NCBI GenBank assembly: GCA_031269355.1
Contig: JAISZG010000074.1
Coordinates: 102,711 to 166,710 of the forward strand
Reading direction: 5' to 3'
DNA: 64,000 nt
DNA from: Oscillospiraceae bacterium
GTDB taxonomy: Bacteria > Bacillota > Clostridia > Christensenellales > Aristaeellaceae
Shown here: in pieces, positions 25,858 to 35,531 of the stretch
Layout: each line of letters begins with the position of its first letter
Position numbering within the stretch: position 1 is the first letter of the stretch
Position numbers and translations under genes: made by a program
Notes under the pieces: generated by a model
The model's input: the letters and a program-made list of their open reading frames with translations, nothing else
Database searches by the model: none
Told to the model about the DNA's origin: nothing

Positions 25858-26855
25858 TTCGGGTGCTGATTGTGGACGACGACAAGCTCGCGAGAATGGG
25901 ATTGCACGCGATGCTCCCCTGGGAGCGATATGGCATGCGGGTGGTGGCGGACGCGGCGAACGGCGCGAAGGCGCTTGCGATATTGCAAACGACGCCCGTA
26001 GATCTTGTGTTTGTGGATATCGCCATGCCTGTAATATCCGGACTGGAGCTGATACGCCAGGCGCGCGTGCTCTATCCGCGATTGCACTTTGTAGCGCTGA
26101 CTTTTCATGAGGATTTCGCCACCGTACAATCCGCGCTTCGCCTGGGCGTGTTGGATTATATCTCAAAATTGGAGCTGGAGAATGCCAACTATGACGCGAT
26201 CTGCGCGCGCATCGCTCAGAAATTAAACGCTCAGCTTGCGCCCGCCGAGCGGGAAGGCGAGCCTCCCGACTGGGAGCAGACGCTGTACGGGCTGCGCTGG
26301 CTATATGACCCGTGTTTGCTGGAAAGCATGTCGGAGCGCATGATAGCCTGTCCGGTGCGATCGGAGCAGCTGGTGCGCATGCTGGTTCGCGCGGCGGTGC
26401 TGGCGGAGTCGTCGACACAATTGACAGGGCCTCCGATACCAACGCTGCTCGGCGCGGCGGACGCGGTCGAATATCTGCGGGCATACCGCGACGACATATT
26501 GGAAAAAGCGCATGCGCACGGGAAGCTGTCGCTGCTTTCGAATTGTTTGCTTAAGGCAATTTACAGGGTGCAGCATAATTTAAGCGGAGATCTGCATACG
26601 GAGACGATCGCCGCGCGAGTGGGATTAAGCCGCGCGTACTTCAGCTCGAGCTTTTCGAAGGCGGTCGGGCTGTCGTTCCACGCGTTTGTGCGCAGGGAGC
26701 GGATGGCGCGCGCGCAGAAGCTGCTTGCCGATGGAGAAGCCAGCGTAGCGCAAATAGCGTCGGAAGTAGGATACGAGGACGCGCGTTCGTTTATGAAGGC
26801 GTTTCATGAGCAGACGGGGTTATCTCCCGCCGCTTATCGTACGCAAAGCCGATAG
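25854..26855 (+). CDS. YesN-type response regulator, REC plus AraC DNA-binding domain
   Basis: Regulator of 333 residues. The receiver has the acidic pocket VDDDK and the phospho-acceptor Asp55 (VFVDIAMP). A linker of about 110 residues is followed by an AraC-type double helix-turn-helix (ETIAARVGLSRAYFSSSF and VAQIASEVGYEDARSF). AGGAGG lies before the overlapping ATG. It should be phosphorylated by the kinase encoded just upstream and activate the transporter-hydrolase genes that start 167 bases downstream. Confidence 0.93.
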   Translation: MIRVLIVDDDKLARMGLHAMLPWERYGMRVVADAANGAKALAILQTTPVDLVFVDIAMPVISGLELIRQARVLYPRLHFVALTFHEDFATVQSALRLGVLDYISKLELENANYDAICARIAQKLNAQLAPAEREGEPPDWEQTLYGLRWLYDPCLLESMSERMIACPVRSEQLVRMLVRAAVLAESSTQLTGPPIPTLLGAADAVEYLRAYRDDILEKAHAHGKLSLLSNCLLKAIYRVQHNLSGDLHTETIAARVGLSRAYFSSSFSKAVGLSFHAFVRRERMARAQKLLADGEASVAQIASEVGYEDARSFMKAFHEQTGLSPAAYRTQSR

Positions 26856-27022
26856 CTCCGGATATCTGTTCCGTTTGTTCGAAAATCTCCGAACAAATAC
26901 ACCCGAAAAGGCGGCATTCGTTGTTTTTGTATGCAAACTGGATACGTTACGCCATATTTTTTGGCCGCATCATACGATATACTATATGGTAGCAAAGGCA
27001 TTTTTGACGAGGAGGTATTATC

Positions 27023-28690
27023 ATGTCCAAACGTTTCATCACCCTTTTGCTGGCGCTGGCAATGCTGATCGGCCTTGCTCTGCCCGCTCTGGCGGAAGAC
27101 GAAGCGGCTGCGCGCGAAGCCCGCGCGTTCGCCAAATTTCCCGAACCGGTAGAGGTGCATATCGGCATGTCTATCGATCCTACGGACGCGACGCTGTTGA
27201 GCGGCGATACGGCTGAGGACAACGTTTACACCCGCTATCTGCTGGAAAACTTCAACATCAAAGTTGTTGTGGATTGGACCGCCGCTTCCGGCGACGACTA
27301 CAATCAAAAATTGGCGCTGAGCATCGCGGGCAACAGCCTGCCCGACGGAATCATCGCCCCGGATCGCACCTACTTCATGGCGGCCGCCAAAGCGGATATG
27401 CTGTATGACCTGACGGATCTCTTCGCCGAGTACGCTTCCCAGGCGCTGCTGGATACGCACGCCTCGACTGGCGGCCGCGCGGTGCAGATTTCCTCCATCG
27501 ACGGCCGCCTTAAGGCGATGCCGAACACCTCCGTCGCAACGGACGGAATCAACGTGATGTTCATTCGCCAGGATTGGCTGGATAAGCTGGGCCTTTCAGT
27601 GCCGAAGACAGTGAGCGAAATAGGCGATGTGGCGCGCGCATTCAAGGAAGCCAACTTTGGCGCGAACGGCGTTACCATCCCGATACTTGGCGCGCAGAAC
27701 GACAGCCGCGTGTATCAATATTTCCTTGAATCAGCCAACATATCGGGCGTGTTCGATCCCATATTCCAGGCGTTCGACGCATACCCGGGCTATTGGATTG
27801 ACAACGCGGGCACGGTGGAATATGGCACGCTTTCCCCGAATACCAAGGCCGCGCTGGAAGTGCTCTCCCAGTGGTATGCGGAGGGCTTGATCGATCCCGA
27901 GTTCGCCACCAGAAAATACCTGGCCGAACCGATCAACGCGGGTCAGGTAGGCATATTCTTCGGCCCGTGGTGGGCGATGGGCTACGGCTACGCGGACATC
28001 TGGAAGAACGTTCCAGACGCGGACTGGCAGGCGTATCCGGTTTATACGGACGACGGCCAGTGGAACACCCACATGAAGGAAGTAGGCACGCAGTATTCGC
28101 TCGTGAACAAGAATGTTTCCGAGGATGTGGCGAAAGCTATCGTAATCATGGCGAACGTATACAAGCGCGACGAAGCGAAGCTTACCAACGAAACCACCGA
28201 GGCTATCGCCTGGTATCCGCTGCGCAACGTCATGGCGCCGGCCGACGAGTGCGAATATGAATACGAAGAATTGTGGAAGGTGATCAAGGGCGAAACGACC
28301 GCCGAAGATTATAATATCCCCGGCTCGATGTACCCCAATATGTACGCGGACGCGGTTGGCGTAACCGACGCCGTGAGCTGGAACGGCGAGGAGCAGCTGC
28401 ATATCAGCAACTTCGACATAAACCATGTAAACTTCAACCGGATGTACGCGATCCTGATCGGCGATCGCCCGGTCGCCACCGGCGCGCCCGATAAGGAAGT
28501 ATACTCCGTTACGTACAGCAACACGGATAAAATGGCGCGCTACTGGAGCAACCTGTGGGCGCTGGAAGAGGAAACCATCCGCCAGATAATCACGGGCAAG
28601 CAGCCCCTCGACGCTTTCGACAGCTTCGTACAGCAGTGGAAAGACGAAGGTGGAGACGCGATGCTTGAGGAAGTGCAAAGCCTGAAGTAA
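27023..28690 (+). CDS. Extracellular carbohydrate-binding protein, family 1 (LplA-like)
   Basis: Binding protein of 555 residues for a carbohydrate ABC importer. GAGGAGG precedes the ATG. The leader (SKRFITLLLALAMLIGLALP) ends ALA-ED, a signal peptidase I site, with no lipobox cysteine; most relatives in monoderm Bacillota are lipoproteins. The mature part matches LplA-type family-1 binding proteins (IAPDRTYFMAAAKADMLYDLTDL and the GPWWAMGYGY region). A G+C-rich stem-loop directly follows the gene and may raise its mRNA level over the permeases. Confidence 0.9.
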   Translation: MSKRFITLLLALAMLIGLALPALAEDEAAAREARAFAKFPEPVEVHIGMSIDPTDATLLSGDTAEDNVYTRYLLENFNIKVVVDWTAASGDDYNQKLALSIAGNSLPDGIIAPDRTYFMAAAKADMLYDLTDLFAEYASQALLDTHASTGGRAVQISSIDGRLKAMPNTSVATDGINVMFIRQDWLDKLGLSVPKTVSEIGDVARAFKEANFGANGVTIPILGAQNDSRVYQYFLESANISGVFDPIFQAFDAYPGYWIDNAGTVEYGTLSPNTKAALEVLSQWYAEGLIDPEFATRKYLAEPINAGQVGIFFGPWWAMGYGYADIWKNVPDADWQAYPVYTDDGQWNTHMKEVGTQYSLVNKNVSEDVAKAIVIMANVYKRDEAKLTNETTEAIAWYPLRNVMAPADECEYEYEELWKVIKGETTAEDYNIPGSMYPNMYADAVGVTDAVSWNGEEQLHISNFDINHVNFNRMYAILIGDRPVATGAPDKEVYSVTYSNTDKMARYWSNLWALEEETIRQIITGKQPLDAFDSFVQQWKDEGGDAMLEEVQSLK

Positions 28691-28704
28691 GAGCGGCGAT
28701 AAGC

Positions 28705-28731
28705 GGCGGACGCGGGAAATCCGCGCCCGCC
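28705..28731 (+). promoter_or_regulatory. Intercistronic stem-loop after the binding protein gene
   Basis: GGCGGACGCGG pairs with CCGCGCCCGCC (one mismatch) around GAAAT. There is no T-run, so it looks like an mRNA-stabilising or attenuating hairpin rather than a full terminator. Confidence 0.5.
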
Positions 28732-28759
28732 GTAATAAAACGCAAAGGAGGTGCTCTGT

Positions 28760-29686
28760 TTGGTCGCCGCGCGAGTGAAAGGGAAATCCAAGTTCAGATC
28801 GCAGATTCATTATTATATAATGGCCGCACCGGGTATGCTGTGGCTGTTTTTGTTTAGCATTGTGCCTATGGCGGGCATCATTATCGCGTTTCAGGATTAT
28901 GTTCCGAAATCCAGCCTTTTTCAGGCGATCGCGTCCTCGCCATTCGTCGGGCTGGAGAATTTCGAGTACCTTTTCTCCATGCGGGAAAGCCGCCGCGTCA
29001 TAACGAATACATTGATCATCGCGGGCGCAAAAATCGCGCTTAATCTGCTTATTCCGCTGATGTTCGCGCTGCTGCTCAACGAAGTGCGTTCCCGCCGGTA
29101 TAAACGCATAGTGCAAACTGTCGTATACCTGCCGCACTTCCTTTCATGGGTAATACTGGCCAGCATTATATTGAGCATATTCGGCTACGACGGCGTGGTC
29201 AATAAGTTTACGGGAATCTTCGGCAAGGAGCCTGTCGTATGGATGGGCGAGCCGGGCATATTCCGCCAGCTTGTCGTAGGCACGGACGTCTGGAAGGAAT
29301 TTGGTTATAACGCGGTAATATTTCTTGCAGCGCTGACTGGCATCAATCCGACTCTTTATGAGGCGGCCTCCATAGATGGCGCAAACCGTATCCAGCTGGT
29401 ATGGCATGTAACCCTGCCCGGACTGTTAACCACAATTGTTCTGCTGCTGGTGCTGTCGCTCGGCAACGTGCTCAACGCGGGCTTCGATCAAGTTTTCAAC
29501 ATGTATAACCCGATGGTATATTCCACCGGAGATATACTGGATACATGGGTTTACCGCATCGGCTTGACGAAGCTGCAATTCTCGCTGGGCACTACGGCGG
29601 GGCTGTTCAAGTCGGCCATTTCGTTCGTGCTGATTTCCATATCGTATCTGCTTGCCTATCGGTTTGCGGATTACACGATATTTTAG
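28760..29686 (+). CDS. Carbohydrate ABC transporter permease, LplB/UgpA type
   Basis: Permease of 308 residues with six membrane segments. AAAGGAGGTG at 28744-28753 overlaps an in-frame GTG at 28751 and is ideally placed for the TTG at 28760, which I take as start. The coupling loop is YEAASIDGANRIQLVWHVTLPGL, the EAA motif of sugar permeases. The N-terminus (MAAPGMLWLFLFSIVPMAGIIIAFQDY) is typical of LplB. It pairs with the next gene. Confidence 0.92.
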   Translation: MVAARVKGKSKFRSQIHYYIMAAPGMLWLFLFSIVPMAGIIIAFQDYVPKSSLFQAIASSPFVGLENFEYLFSMRESRRVITNTLIIAGAKIALNLLIPLMFALLLNEVRSRRYKRIVQTVVYLPHFLSWVILASIILSIFGYDGVVNKFTGIFGKEPVVWMGEPGIFRQLVVGTDVWKEFGYNAVIFLAALTGINPTLYEAASIDGANRIQLVWHVTLPGLLTTIVLLLVLSLGNVLNAGFDQVFNMYNPMVYSTGDILDTWVYRIGLTKLQFSLGTTAGLFKSAISFVLISISYLLAYRFADYTIF

Positions 29687-29698
29687 GGGGGTGGGCGG

Positions 29699-30586
29699 AT
29701 GATCAAGAGCAGCTCGATAGGCTCCAAAGTGTTCAACGGCTTCAACTACGCGCTGATGGCGCTCCTTACGTTTAGCTGCCTGTACCCGCTGTGGTACACG
29801 TTCTGTACGTCGATCTCAGATAAGGCCGCAACCAGCGCGGGATTGGTGACGTTCTGGCCGATCGGCCCCAACCTGCGCTCCTATCAGGAGATAATGCGCG
29901 ACAGCGCGTTTTTCAATAGTCTGTGGATTTCCGCGCAGCGTACAGTTCTGGGGACGGCGTTCACGCTCGTCGTTATCATTATGCTGGGATATGCGCTCTC
30001 CCGCAAGAAGGCGAGCTTTGCCAGCCGCAACGCGTTCATGTGGATCGTCATATTCTGCATGGTGTTCAACGGCGGCACCATTCCGTGGTGGATGATGATG
30101 AAAGCGTACGGCCTGATGGACAGCGTATGGGGGCTGGTACTCTGCGGCAGCCTGCCGACGTTCAACGTGATACTGGTTATGAACTTCTTTCGCAATCTGC
30201 CGGCCGACGTGGAGGAAGCGGCTGTCGTAGACGGCGCGGGGCCTTGGCGAATATTGTGGGGCATAGTTGTGCCCTGCTCGCTGCCCGTGCTGGCCACGGT
30301 GACGCTGTTTGTAAGCGTGGGCTACTGGAATGAGTTTTTTCAAGGATTGGTGCTCTCCAGCACGCAGGCGCACTATCCGCTGCAAACGTACATCAAGCAG
30401 CTGGTGGTAAACATTCCGCAAGGGCAGTCGCTATCCCGCGAGGAGATGATCCGGATAACCCAGCTTTCCAACAGAGGTCTGAACGCCGCCAAGGTGTTCA
30501 TCACAATGATACCTATGCTGCTGATATATCCGTTCCTGCAGCGTTACTTTATATCGGGCATAATGCTCGGCGCGGTGAAAGAATAA
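29699..30586 (+). CDS. Carbohydrate ABC transporter permease, LplC/YtcP type
   Basis: Permease of 295 residues with six membrane segments and the coupling loop VEEAAVVDGAGPWRILWGIVVP. GGGGGGTGGG lies before the ATG. It partners the LplB-type protein. No ATPase gene is present in the locus, as is common for these systems, which share a multi-sugar ATPase encoded elsewhere. Confidence 0.92.
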   Translation: MIKSSSIGSKVFNGFNYALMALLTFSCLYPLWYTFCTSISDKAATSAGLVTFWPIGPNLRSYQEIMRDSAFFNSLWISAQRTVLGTAFTLVVIIMLGYALSRKKASFASRNAFMWIVIFCMVFNGGTIPWWMMMKAYGLMDSVWGLVLCGSLPTFNVILVMNFFRNLPADVEEAAVVDGAGPWRILWGIVVPCSLPVLATVTLFVSVGYWNEFFQGLVLSSTQAHYPLQTYIKQLVVNIPQGQSLSREEMIRITQLSNRGLNAAKVFITMIPMLLIYPFLQRYFISGIMLGAVKE

Positions 30587-30607
30587 AAAGAAGGAGCGGT
30601 TTTTGTT

Positions 30608-32503
30608 ATGGCGGTATTCGAACTTGCATCGCCGAACGGCGGTATCGTAGGAACTATCGCTTTGTCTGACGGCGCGCTGCAATACCGTGTCGCCGCCCAT
30701 GGCACGCCTCTGCTGGACGCGTCCCCTCTGGGCATACTGCTTGATACGCAGGATTTACGCGGCGGCTTCACCTTTCTCTCGGAGCGTCGTGAGCGCCTCC
30801 ATGATGAATACGTCATCCCCGCCTTCAAAAAGTCAAGGTGTATAAACGACTGCAATTCGCTGAGCCTTCGCCTGACATCCACGGACGGAGAATTGCGGGT
30901 AGAAGCGCGGGCCTATGACGATGGCTTTGCGGTGCGGCTCGTCGTACCGGGCGACGGCAGGAGCGCCGTACTGGATGAAACATGCGCGTTCGCCGTTCCG
31001 AGCGGCGCGCGAAATATAACGGGTATGAAGCATGTGTTTTCGTACGAGGATCACTATCACCCCATCCCGTTGGAAGATCTGTGGCAGAACCGGCTCGCCA
31101 TGCCCGTACTTGTTGAAGCGGGCGCGGGGAAGTGGGCGCTGTACACAGAGGCGGCAGTATTTGGCGATTATGGAGGATCTCATCTGCTTTCCACGCCGGA
31201 AAACCCTGCGCTGCTGCGCCTGATGAAAGCCGAGGACAAGCCGACCCCTATTCAAAGCGACTATCCGGTAAAGACTCCGTGGCGCGTGGTGATGGGCGAA
31301 ACTCTTGCCGACATACTGTCGTCCAACCTGCTTGAAAATCTAAACCCGCCTTCAATTGTGGACGATCCCTCGTTTATCCGCCCCGGCGTTTCCGCCTGGA
31401 GCTGGATGGCGGAGAATGATTCTGTTACCGACCCGATACGCATCCGCCAGTACGTTGACTACGCCTCGGAGATGGGATTCCCTTATTATCTGGCCGACTG
31501 GGGCTGGCCGGGAACGGTGGATATCCCCGCGCTGGTAAAATACGCTGCGGAACGAAATGTGAAAATCTGGATATGGGAGCACAGCGCGGATATGCGCGAC
31601 GCCGGTATCGCGGAAGAAAAACTAGCTTTATGGTCCTCCTGGGGCGTTGTGGGCGTCAAGATTGACTTCTTCGAGTCGGACGGCGCGGAGCGGATGGCTC
31701 AATTTGACATGCTGGCGGCGTTAGGCGCGAAATATCGGTTGATGCTCAATTTCCATGGATGCACAAAGCCCGCCGGGGAATCTCGCACATGGCCGCACGT
31801 CATGACGCGCGAAGGCGTTCAGGGCGGCGAATATCTTCAGAATTTCTCCACATTCACTCCGAGCGGCCCAGACGCGGCGCATAATTGCACGCTGCCGTTC
31901 ACCCGCAACGCAGTAGGGCCGATGGACTATACCCCCGTCATGTATAAGACATACCGCACCGGCACCACGCACGCGCACCAGACTGCCCTAATGGTGATAT
32001 TCACCAGTTATATTCAACATATCGGAGAACGCGGCGACTATGTTTTAGAAAGTCCGTTTCGTCCGTTTCTGTCCGCCGTTCCGGCGGCATGGGATGAAAC
32101 GCGGCTGCTTGAAGGCTATCCCGGCAGCTATGTGACTATCGCGCGGCGCAGCGGCGAAGAATGGTATGTGGCTGGCATCTGCGCCAGACGACCGCGCAAC
32201 GCTTTGGTGAAGCTATCGTTCCTGGAGGATCATGATTATATAGGAACGCTGTATGCGGACGCCCTGTCGGATATGCGGCCGTTCGATGTCGCCATAGATT
32301 CGCTGCCGCCCGCGAGCGATGAACTGTGCGCGCAAATGGCGGCTGCGCGTATGCGTCCGGCGCTGCACCAGCATGGCATGCACCTTACTCGAATTGAGGA
32401 ATTGGCGCTTTGCAGCGGCGCGACGCTAAAAATTCCACTTGCTCCGAACGGCGGTTTTATACTGCATATCCGCAAAAAAAAGAAGGAGCGACCGTCCGCA
32501 TGA
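30608..32503 (+). CDS. Glycoside hydrolase family 97, probably retaining (alpha-galactosidase type)
   Basis: Enzyme of 631 residues with the GH97 order: N-terminal beta-sandwich, (beta/alpha)8 barrel, C-terminal beta domain. The barrel motif VGVKIDFFESD contains Asp353, at the position of the catalytic nucleophile in retaining GH97 enzymes; inverting SusB-type enzymes use glutamates instead. TREGVQGGEYLQNF is a second family motif. There is no signal peptide, unlike most Bacteroidetes members, so it should act inside the cell on imported sugars. AAGGAG precedes the ATG, and the gene overlaps the GH31 start by four bases. Confidence 0.88.
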   Translation: MAVFELASPNGGIVGTIALSDGALQYRVAAHGTPLLDASPLGILLDTQDLRGGFTFLSERRERLHDEYVIPAFKKSRCINDCNSLSLRLTSTDGELRVEARAYDDGFAVRLVVPGDGRSAVLDETCAFAVPSGARNITGMKHVFSYEDHYHPIPLEDLWQNRLAMPVLVEAGAGKWALYTEAAVFGDYGGSHLLSTPENPALLRLMKAEDKPTPIQSDYPVKTPWRVVMGETLADILSSNLLENLNPPSIVDDPSFIRPGVSAWSWMAENDSVTDPIRIRQYVDYASEMGFPYYLADWGWPGTVDIPALVKYAAERNVKIWIWEHSADMRDAGIAEEKLALWSSWGVVGVKIDFFESDGAERMAQFDMLAALGAKYRLMLNFHGCTKPAGESRTWPHVMTREGVQGGEYLQNFSTFTPSGPDAAHNCTLPFTRNAVGPMDYTPVMYKTYRTGTTHAHQTALMVIFTSYIQHIGERGDYVLESPFRPFLSAVPAAWDETRLLEGYPGSYVTIARRSGEEWYVAGICARRPRNALVKLSFLEDHDYIGTLYADALSDMRPFDVAIDSLPPASDELCAQMAAARMRPALHQHGMHLTRIEELALCSGATLKIPLAPNGGFILHIRKKKKERPSA

Positions 32504-34842
32504 AATTCACAGATGGATTCTGGCTGCCGAAAAAGGGTTTCACATTGTACAGCGCCGCCCAGGTTCACGACGTGCGCGTCGAATCGGATCGCGTAACCGT
32601 ATGGGCGACGAACTCGCGCCTCGCTCATAGGGGCATGACGCTTGGCGGGCCTATGCTCACGCTTACATTCACTGCGCCTCAGCCGGATATACTCTCCGTG
32701 CGCGTCGAGCACTACCAGGGCATAGCGCGCCGCGAGCCGTCATTCGCGCTGAGCCGCGTATCCTGTGCGTTGGAGACGGCGCAAACTCCGAACACTGTCA
32801 CCGTATCATCCGGGAAGATGAGCGCCATAATCGAGCGGGATCGCTTCGCTATCGATTTTATGTATGACGGCAAGCGGCTGACGGGGCTGGCGGACAGGCA
32901 TCTGTCGTATGTAACGACGCCGGACGGAGCATACATACGCGTAAAGCTGGATGTGGACGTCGGCGAAAAGTTATATGGGTTGGGCGAGCGATTCACTCCG
33001 TTCGTAAAAAACGGCCAGAGCTTAGATATTTGGAACGAGGACGGCGGCACGGCGTCCGAACAGGCCTATAAAAATATACCATTCTATATAACCAATAAAG
33101 GATACGGCGTATTTGTCAACAGCACCGGGCGCGTGTCATACGAACTATGCAGCGAAGCGGTGGCCAGCGCGCAGTTCAGCTTGCCTGGCGAGTCGCTGGA
33201 GTTTATGATGATCGGCGGACCTTCGCCCAAGGACGCGCTCGCGCGGTATGTGGGGCTGACGGGTAAACCCGCGCTGCCGCCCGCGTGGTCGTTCGGGCTG
33301 TGGCTGTCCACGTCGTTCACCACCGACTATAACGAAGAGACGGTCAGCGCTTTCGTCGACGGTATGTGCGAGCGCGGGATACCGCTGCGCGTGTTCCATT
33401 TCGATTGTTTTTGGATGAAGAGCTGCGAGTGGTGCAATTTCACGTGGGATCCCGAGATGTTCCCCGATCCGGTCGGAATGCTGCGTCGGCTGCACGAGAA
33501 GGGGCTGAACGTATGCGTATGGATCAATCCGTATATCGCGCAGAAATCGCCGCTGTTCGAGCAGGCTATGCAGCGCGGATACCTGCTCAAGCGCGCGAAC
33601 GGGGATGTTTGGCAATGGGATATGTGGCAATCCGGCATGGGGCTGGTCGACTTCACGAACCCGGACGCGTGCGCATGGTATCAGGGGCAGCTCAAGCAGC
33701 TGCTGGATCAAGGGGTAGACTGCCTGAAAACTGATTTTGGCGAGCGCATCCCCACGGATTGCGTATACTTCGACGGCAGCGATCCCGTCATGATGCATAA
33801 TTATTATACTTTATTATATAATAAAACTGTGTTCGATTTGCTGCGCCAGGAGCGCGGCGAAGGGGACGCGTGCGTGTTCGCCAGAAGCGCGACGGTTGGC
33901 GGGCAGCAGTATCCCGTGCATTGGGGCGGGGACAGTACGTCGAACTATTCGTCTATGGCGGAATCGCTGCGCGCGGGGCTGTCGCTTTCGTCGAGCGGAT
34001 TCGCGTTTTGGAGCCACGACATATCCGGATTCGAAGACATGGCCTCGCCGGACGTGTACAAGCGCTGGGCGGCATTCGGGCTGCTGAGCACCCATTCGCG
34101 CCTGCACGGATCGTCTTCATACCGCGTGCCGTGGATGTTCGGCGAAGAAGCTGTGGATGTCGTGAGAATGTTCACACGGCTTAAGCATCGGCTGATGCCC
34201 TATCTGTTTTCACAGGCGGTTGCGGCCCATGAAACCGGCGTGCCCGTGATGCGAGCGATGTTCGTTGAATTCCCGGACGATCCCGGCTGCGAGGACTTGG
34301 ACAGGCAGTATATGCTAGGTGAAAGCCTGCTGGTCGCGCCGGTATTCCGCAAGGACGGCGAGGTCGTTTATTATCTGCCGCAAGGCGTGTGGACCCATCT
34401 GTTAACGGGCGAGCGGGTCGAGGGCGGCGGATGGCGGAAGGAAAAATATGGATACTTGAGCCTGCCGCTGTTTGTGCGCCCTCAATCGCTGCTAGCGGTT
34501 AGCGCAGAGGAAACTCGCCCGGATTATGATTATCGCGTCGGCGCGTCGGTGCACGTATACGCGCTTCAGCCGGGCGATTGCGCGGCTGCGACGATATACG
34601 ACGCGCTTGGCGCGGCCGGTTTGAATATATCGGTAGCTCGGTACGAGGGGCGCGCGGACATAACGATCACGGGCGAACACGGCGGTCTGGACGTCGTGTT
34701 CCACGGAACTGCGGTTGTCGAAGCGAATGGCGGAGAAATTGTGTCCGCAGGCGGCGCGGATATGATCGGAGGCGCGGATGCCGCGAGGGTGCGAATTCCG
34801 GAAAACGTCGCGGTGTGCGCGTGTAAATTAAATATAATATAA
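32500..34842 (+). CDS. yicI: GH31 alpha-xylosidase, YicI-like
   Basis: Enzyme of 780 residues that removes alpha-xylosyl units, for example isoprimeverose ends of xyloglucan fragments. The start MKFTDGFWLP at 32500 overlaps the GH97 stop (ATGA) and follows AAGGAG. The catalytic nucleophile is Asp412 in CLKTDFGERIP and the acid/base is Asp478 in HWGGDSTSNY, equivalent to Asp416 and Asp482 of E. coli YicI. No signal peptide. With GH97, the binding protein and permeases it forms a pathway for plant-derived oligosaccharides. Confidence 0.93.
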   Translation: MKFTDGFWLPKKGFTLYSAAQVHDVRVESDRVTVWATNSRLAHRGMTLGGPMLTLTFTAPQPDILSVRVEHYQGIARREPSFALSRVSCALETAQTPNTVTVSSGKMSAIIERDRFAIDFMYDGKRLTGLADRHLSYVTTPDGAYIRVKLDVDVGEKLYGLGERFTPFVKNGQSLDIWNEDGGTASEQAYKNIPFYITNKGYGVFVNSTGRVSYELCSEAVASAQFSLPGESLEFMMIGGPSPKDALARYVGLTGKPALPPAWSFGLWLSTSFTTDYNEETVSAFVDGMCERGIPLRVFHFDCFWMKSCEWCNFTWDPEMFPDPVGMLRRLHEKGLNVCVWINPYIAQKSPLFEQAMQRGYLLKRANGDVWQWDMWQSGMGLVDFTNPDACAWYQGQLKQLLDQGVDCLKTDFGERIPTDCVYFDGSDPVMMHNYYTLLYNKTVFDLLRQERGEGDACVFARSATVGGQQYPVHWGGDSTSNYSSMAESLRAGLSLSSSGFAFWSHDISGFEDMASPDVYKRWAAFGLLSTHSRLHGSSSYRVPWMFGEEAVDVVRMFTRLKHRLMPYLFSQAVAAHETGVPVMRAMFVEFPDDPGCEDLDRQYMLGESLLVAPVFRKDGEVVYYLPQGVWTHLLTGERVEGGGWRKEKYGYLSLPLFVRPQSLLAVSAEETRPDYDYRVGASVHVYALQPGDCAAATIYDALGAAGLNISVARYEGRADITITGEHGGLDVVFHGTAVVEANGGEIVSAGGADMIGGADAARVRIPENVAVCACKLNII

Positions 34843-34921
34843 GAATGGTTATATGATTGGCGCTGGTAAGAATGATGCTGCGGCTTGATAATGCGAAAGC
34901 TGGCTGACCGATTGCTTGCCC

Positions 34922-34978
34922 AAAAACGGAAATCGGCGCGAACGTTCTCCCCCAAGACCGTCGCGCCGATTGTTCCGT
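34922..34978 (-). terminator. Terminator of the 66-residue gene
   Basis: A long stem is formed by ACGGAAATCGGCGCGA and its partner TCGCGCCGAT-TGTTCCGT (two-base bulge), followed by TTTTT in the minus direction. It may also stop readthrough from the GH31 gene. Confidence 0.7.
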
Positions 34979-34992
34979 TTGCCGATTTCCCG

Positions 34993-35193
34993 TTACTTTC
35001 CGGTACGCCCGCTTTCAAGCAGATCGTGGTTCTTGATGAGCATCAGTTGGTAAATGACCTTATCCAACTTGCGGCTCCATTCAAGCGCGGTCTGCGCGTC
35101 ACCAGCAAGGTACGCGTCCTCGGTTTGCCGTGTCAGCCACCTGCAAATGTGCGTCAGAAACCATTCCTTCAAGCTGTCCACCTCTTTTTTCAA
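34993..35193 (-). CDS. Small helical protein of unknown function
   Basis: A 66-residue protein that I do not recognise. It is predicted to be helical and charged (KKEVDSLKEWFLTHICRWL, then DAQTALEWSRKLDKVIYQL). The TTG at 35193 is preferred because GAGGGGG lies eight bases upstream. A near-consensus promoter (TTGATA-N17-TATAAT) sits about 30 bases before it, and a strong terminator follows. Together these make a real monocistronic gene likely despite its size. Confidence 0.65.
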   Translation of the reverse strand: MKKEVDSLKEWFLTHICRWLTRQTEDAYLAGDAQTALEWSRKLDKVIYQLMLIKNHDLLESGRTGK

Positions 35194-35531
35194 GGTATAC
35201 GCCCCCTCTCGGCGTGAGATGATTATACTGCGGATTTTGATATTTATCAATAGCGTTTCTTGTCGAAAAAGTGTTTTTCTTTGTCGATTAAGGAAGAATC
35301 CATCATTTTATGTAGATATCACGATATTCGTTATTGAATACGCGGTCGAATTCTGTCAGCATACGGCGGATTTTTTCCTGCAGACGACCGCTTTCGCCAG
35401 CAGCTTTCGCCGCATCAAATCCATTTCAACGCGTGAGTAACACTTGCTACGCGCCGCGCGTATATTATATCAAATCCCGCATGTCAAAATAACATACAGT
35501 AAATATAAAAATTATATAAGGGGCGGTTTGG
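35194..35531. other. Divergent intergenic region
   Basis: It holds the promoter of the small gene at 35222-35250. The rest has no supported gene; I did not identify the promoter of the glycosyltransferase gene. Confidence 0.5.
35222..35250 (-). promoter_or_regulatory. Promoter of the 66-residue gene
   Basis: TTGATA (35245-35250) and TATAAT (35222-35227) on the minus strand with exactly 17 bases between. Confidence 0.7.
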
